Under the pieces are notes generated by a model. It was not told the origin of the DNA and ran no database searches. It saw nothing but the letters and a program-made list of their open reading frames with translations. From Sperchopsis tessellata (lineage: Eukaryota > Arthropoda > Insecta > Coleoptera > Hydrophilidae), in contig JAWQRN010000222.1 in assembly GCA_033557685.1 (NCBI GenBank), positions 1-33,702 of the forward strand: 33,702 bases of DNA, in the 5' to 3' direction. Numbering within the stretch: position 1 is the first letter of the stretch; each line of letters starts with the position of its first letter. The position numbers were made by a program, and so were the translations under genes. This document shows positions 25,701 through 31,700 of the stretch, piece after piece.

Positions 25701-28700
25701 AAAAAAGTTGAACCGGAATTAATAACTGTTGAACATTTAATTGAAATGGTAAAACCATATGACTATCAGAATTTACGAGAAGGTGAATGTCGCTACGCAA
25801 AAGAAAAAGGTGTTGAATGTACAGCATTACCGGCCAAACCATCAGTTGAAACATCGGTATTTGTTGCAAATATATCAACAGAAATTGTTCGTGAAATAAA
25901 TAACAAAGATTCACTTTCCACTGAAATTCAAAAGCAAAACGTTAAAGATAAAGTTTCTATTGAAGCCCTAGTTACAGAAGTGCCAAAACATGATATAAAA
26001 ATGCTAGTAGATGCTGAATCTGTCTGGCAAATCAACAAAGCTAAGGAAGATGCAGTCATAGTACAGCAACTTTATAATCTTCCAAATCTACCATCAACAA
26101 ATGTAGAAGCACACGTTGAACCTATCGTTGTCGACATACAAGCGCAAGCAATTAAACGTGAAATTATAACATCCGATAAAAGTAAAGAAATTCCAATAAG
26201 TAAACCCGAAAAACAAACCCAAGATATTTTACAAACTTTTGAAGAACATAAGGAAGACAAAATTAATCAAACACTTTTAGGTTTATCATCTGAAGTAAGT
26301 CGATACGAGATCAATAAACTACTTGAAGCAGAAAGTAATTGGTACGTTCAGAATTCTTCAACAGATTTGAGAGAACAAATCACTACTGACAAAGAAAATC
26401 AAGACTTTGATATAAAACAGGACGAAAAAATAGTTGAAGGGCCTTTTTCGGAAAAAATAGAAAAAAATAATAAAACAACCATACAGATAGTTACAGAGAC
26501 TTTGCTTATCGAGCCGCAAGAAATAAAAGATCATACCCAAGAAGATAAAGAGCCAAAATCTACAATAACAAAGTATATACTACCAGAACAGGATGAATTA
26601 GTTTCAGATGAAAATGAAGATTTTGAAATAATAACTTATGAGGATGTTGAAAGTTATGTAGAGCCAGCCATCGAAACAGTTATCAGACAAGAAATAGTCG
26701 TGGATGACCACAAAGATTTATTAACTCCACTTGAAGAAGAAAAACGTACTGTTGATATCTTAGAAAAATCTGTTACCACAACTGAAGAGATATTGAAGAC
26801 CGACGCATCTCAAGAAAAACCTAAAAAGTTATCTCAATTCGAAGCTATATTAAAAACTGCGACCGAGTTCGTGCCTAAATCAGAACAATCTAAATTAAAT
26901 CCAAACGCAAAAGTCTTTATACCAGGTGGCGAAAAAGTAAAAACACCCGAGTATTTAGATTTTGTTCCCATCTACCAACCAAATATAACATACACAGAAC
27001 CTAGTGAGCTTTGGAACTATAGCCAAAGTTCTATTATTTATACTAATGTTCCTCAGGAAACCGAACCTTATGAAACTGAATTTGAAATACCACCAGATCA
27101 TGCCAGTAACGTTTGGGTTAATGAAATACTAAGTGAGCCAAATCAACCAAATATAGATGATTACACGCAAAATGAGTCCATCGCCATTTCCACCGCTGAA
27201 ACTATTATTGGAAAGAAAAATGAAAAGCCGAATACATCAACATTCATAGAAATGGAAAAACAAACAGCACTTCCTCCAGATGATGAAAAACCAGAAGATC
27301 ATATTTCTCATGGAGTTACTCAGTTCGTTATAGAAACACATGAAGAAATCCCTACCTTTAGCTTAAAAAAATCAGATATCCCAGCTGTCACTGAAGAAAT
27401 GAAACAAGAATCACCACCAGTCTCTGGAAATTCATGGGCTAATATCGTTGGACGGAAGCATACACAACATGAAGAACCCCAAAGTCCTTCAAAACCTGCA
27501 AATCGGGAACCAAAACAACAAGTTCATGTCCATATAGAAGAACTAACTGAAACTTCTAAGACTGCACAAGAGCCAACATCTACAGATTCCGAAGGATTCA
27601 TATCTGTTGCTGCAAAGAAAGATAGGCAAAGATCAAGATCCAGATCTAAAACCCAAACAAATTCTAAAGTAGAGGAACAAATTGAGCCATCGTTTAAAAC
27701 TGAAAAACAAAAGAAACAAAAGAAACCCAAAACTCAAGCACTTACACCCAAAACAATTACACCACCAGAGCTTAGCCATATAGAAAATACAACTTTATTC
27801 TTCGAAACTGAAAAAATTATAACTCTAGAAGATATTAAACCAAATACGGCAGTTATTGATACAACTAGTGGAACTTTACCTCTGGAATCAGAAACATTTG
27901 ATGTTGATGAACAAAATGTATCCATGGAAACATCAATAATAGCTCAAGAAACAATATTAATCGATTCGACTTCTCATCCTCAAGATGAGGGTACAGCGTT
28001 GACAGAATATTTGGAAAGACAAAACACGATCGACAATATAAAATTACTTCAAGAAAAAGAAACTACTACTGATACACTTTCAGAAATAAAACGGAGTAGG
28101 TCAATTCAGAAAAGTAAACCTAAAGCTGTTATTCCATCACAAGATCAGTCTAGGGAATCTGTGTCTCAAGAATCCATGCCAGAACCAATAAATGTATGGG
28201 AGGCTCTCAAGAATGCTGATGGAAAAACATATGCAGAAGTAGTAGCATCACAACTTCCATCCAGTCGACACCAGAGTCCTTCAGTGGGACAAATAAGTCG
28301 TTCATTAGATCGTAAAAAACCTACAAGTCCTCCTGTTCAAATACAACTTACTGAAACATTTGACGAACCAATTAGTGAAAAAGTTGTAGATGAAGAAGGA
28401 TTTACAGTACCAAGAAAAGACAGAAAGTCACGTTCAAGAGCTAGGTCTACAAGCAGAGTCAGAGATAGGAGTCCAACAAGGAGTCCTGTCAAAGAAGATC
28501 TAGCAGATACGAAAGATTCAGGTACTAAATCTAAAAGAGAATCTCGAAAGAAAAATATGCCTACAGAGAAACTATTATTACCATCTGAAACAAAATCTAC
28601 GCCCGAAGCACAACCTAAGAAGAAGCCTGAAAAATCTAAAAAAGTTAATAAGTTGCCAAAAGAAGACACAACTTCCTCATCAATTGAAATAACAAATGTT

Positions 28701-31700
28701 TTGTCGATAACAAAAGAAGTAATTGAATCTAAATTACCAACTTTGGATGCGCCTAAACTTGAAGAAATTTCTTCAACTGAAGAATTATGCGCAGATTTAA
28801 TACAGATAGAAAGTCCAAAACCGGAGGCTACTGAAACAAGAAAAGTTACCAAACCTGCCGAAGATACAAAATCTTTGGGCATTAAAAGTTGGGCCAATAT
28901 AGCTGCATCTAATGCTCAATCAAAACCAAAAGTTGAAATAATGGAATCTGTTGAAAAACCAAGCACGGAACAAAACCGCTCTCCACAAATTCAAATTAAT
29001 GTAATCGATAAAAAAGAAGTAACCCATGAAGTAGAACCTACAGATCCAGAAGGATTTATGTCTGTTATCACAAGAAAAGACAAAAGAATGAGGTCAAGAT
29101 CTAGATCTCGAAACTTACCTGAAACAGAAACTACGGTAGCTGTAGAACCTAAACTTAAAGAAAAAGAAGTAAAACCTAAGAAACATAAAGAAACTAAACT
29201 AATATCCGAAATAAAATCAACAAATATTGTGTCCGTTTCTACCAAGTCTGCAAAAACGATTGAAACGATTAGCTTTCTAGAAACCGAAAGGCAAAATGCT
29301 ACTCCAGAAGATACTAACAAGAAATCGTGGGCAAGCATTGTAGGATCAGGTGATACTAAACCTAACATAGAAACTGTAATAAAAAAAGAAGTATTAGTTG
29401 AGCAAAAACCTATTGCTGAAAAACAGATTTCCACAGAAACAACGATCGTTAAATTGGTTGAAAATCTCCAACCATCCGAAGAAGAAAAAGAAAAACAGAC
29501 TACAACAGTTTTGATTGTGGAGAGTTTTGAAAAAGCCGAACAACAACCAGTTGAGGAACCTTCTAAAACTAAAAAGAAGAAGAAAGAAAAATCTAAAGAC
29601 GCTGATAAATCAAGTGGAATATTTGGGTTATTTTCATCAGTTAAAAATGCACTGTCAGGTTCGAAACAAGATTCCCCACCGTTCCCAATAAAAGAAAATG
29701 TGGATGTGCCTAAATCTAAAAAAGATAAAAAGAAGCGTAAACAAAAATTATCTGAAAGCCAACCTGAATCCACAAAAGGACAATCTCAGCCCCAGGAAAA
29801 GAGTGTTGGTGAAACGAAAGTTGATGTTATTTTGAAAGCTCCGGATCTAGTCAAAGAACTATCAAAATCAGATGTGCAATTGAAGGAATATTCGGCTATT
29901 ATTCCAAAGACCGAAGAAAAACCAGAAGCTCCTAGTAAACAAGTTATTGAAAGTACTACAGAAGAAATAAAAATGGAACCTCTTGTAGAGGAAAAGGAAC
30001 AAACTGATCTGCCAGAAAAGCGTAGTAGTTTCTTTGGTAATTTAATTTCTAAAGTAACTGGATCTAAATCCGACGAAAATAAGAAAGATAAGAAGAAGAA
30101 AAAGAAAACAGAGTTGGAATCTCCTACCGGAACAACGTTTCCCGAAATTTCCCATTCCGATGAAGAAAAACCGAAAACTGAAAAAGAACCATCCAAAAAG
30201 AAAAAGAAGGGAAAGGATAAACATCAAAATAAAGAGGACTCATCACAAGATACAGTTTCTGAAGAAATCACAATCGTAGAAACATCACCAGAAATTGTAA
30301 AAATAGAAACACAGACAAGTGTTCCTCTTGAGGTAAAGGATGATCAACCTAAGCAAATTGAGGAAGTAGTAGTGAGCGAAGAAATTCTACCGAAACAAAG
30401 CTCTGGAGAAGAGACTGCGGATGAGAGTTCAAAAGGTAAAAAGAAGAAAAATAAGAAACGTAAAGATAGCGACTCAAGTGACGGAAAGCGCGAGAGGCGA
30501 TCAAGTGTTTTGGAAACAATAGTTTCGAAAGTTTCAGAAGTTTTGACGCGGAAAGACTCTGGTGATAGTAAGAAAGATAAACAAGATAAGTCTAGGCCTC
30601 AATCGGCTGAAATTTTGTCAGAAGTAATTCCTGCAGTGGAACCAAATTTGATAGACCAGCAGACAATAGGTACACCAACGGCTAAAGATATGGTTCAGGA
30701 ATTCATAATAGTTGAGTCGCAAAAAGAAACAAATTCCGAATTTGACAAACAATACATTTCTCCAAGTTACGAAGTAGAAGATTTTGTAATGGTTGAACAT
30801 GAGTCGGATATAAAGCAAATTGTAAATAAACCTATCGATGACTTTAAAATGGAAACGGAGAGTGTAAAAATAGAAGAAGAAATAACTAAAGCAGGTGCTG
30901 AAACAGAACTTGTTTTAGAAGAAGAAATTACTCAAAATGTACCAGAAGTTACAGTAGACCGTAAAAACATAGTTGCAGAAGAAAGTGTGCAAACATCTCC
31001 TGATCAAGACGTTGTGGAATATTCAGAAAAGAACATTTTGACTCATAATCTCATGTTTGATGGTTCATTTTGGACAAATAAGTATATTTATCATGACGCT
31101 GAAAGAGACTATCAAATTTACTTAGCCCAGATGAGGAAACCAGTAAGTGTGAAATACGTTTCTTCGGATAAAAAAAATCAGCGTCCTGACAAAGACGGAG
31201 ATTCTGACAGCTCTAGTGATAGAGGCTCTCCAAAGCCATCACAGCCTGATGGATCTCCTAGGTTTGGTAACAATTACACCCAATTTACAAGTGCTGATCT
31301 ACCTGGTGGTATGTGCAGGTGGAAAGATGAAAGTACTTATCTATCTAGTGAACCTTTCGAAGTTATAGTTGGGTCCACTAGTTCTGTAAAAACTGATAAT
31401 GCTAAACCGGTAATTCAAAGTGATTTTAAAACAAGTGAAATGTCGAGCGATCTTCACCTGCGCGCGGCTCAGAGACTTTCGGAAAGCATTGCGGAAGACA
31501 TCATTAATGACGTAGATGAGACGCTTTCCTTTATCCCTAAAACCACTACCGACCAACCTTCCTTAGGGCCTTCTATGCAGCACCAATCATCAGTTCCCGC
31601 CCACCAGGAGATCCAGGAAGACGCCAGGTTCCAATATCAACTTATGAAGGTGAAAGCTGGTTGTGTGTTGAACATGTTGCATGCTTTTAATACTAATAAT

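Larger units (their letters stand above)
17106..29111 (+). repeat. Bipartite SWANIVG / EGF-SV / RS-tail module, dispersed family
   Basis: Complete copies lie at 17106-17330, 18189-18404, 18912-19130, 20154-20366, 20799-21014, 22080-22295, 25245-25460, 27432-27650 and 28887-29111; 28227-28490 is a divergent copy. Each has box 1 (S-W-A-N-I-V-G-x-K), about 20-30 variable residues, a short beta-like box (VKVHIEVIGE in its best form), then box 2 (P-T-D-S-E-G-F-V-S-V-L-T-K-K) running into DRRSRSRSRNR. Total length is close to 72-75 residues in every copy, while the separating sequence varies widely in length and content. Conservation of both boxes at fixed spacing suggests selection on a binding module. 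I know of no named domain that matches. Confidence 0.8.

Noticed and set aside
28991..29773. Antisense open frame of about 260 residues
   Set aside because: Its serine/phenylalanine bias is the mirror of the K/E/T-rich sense frame, and repeats in it mirror the sense modules. It is a composition shadow.
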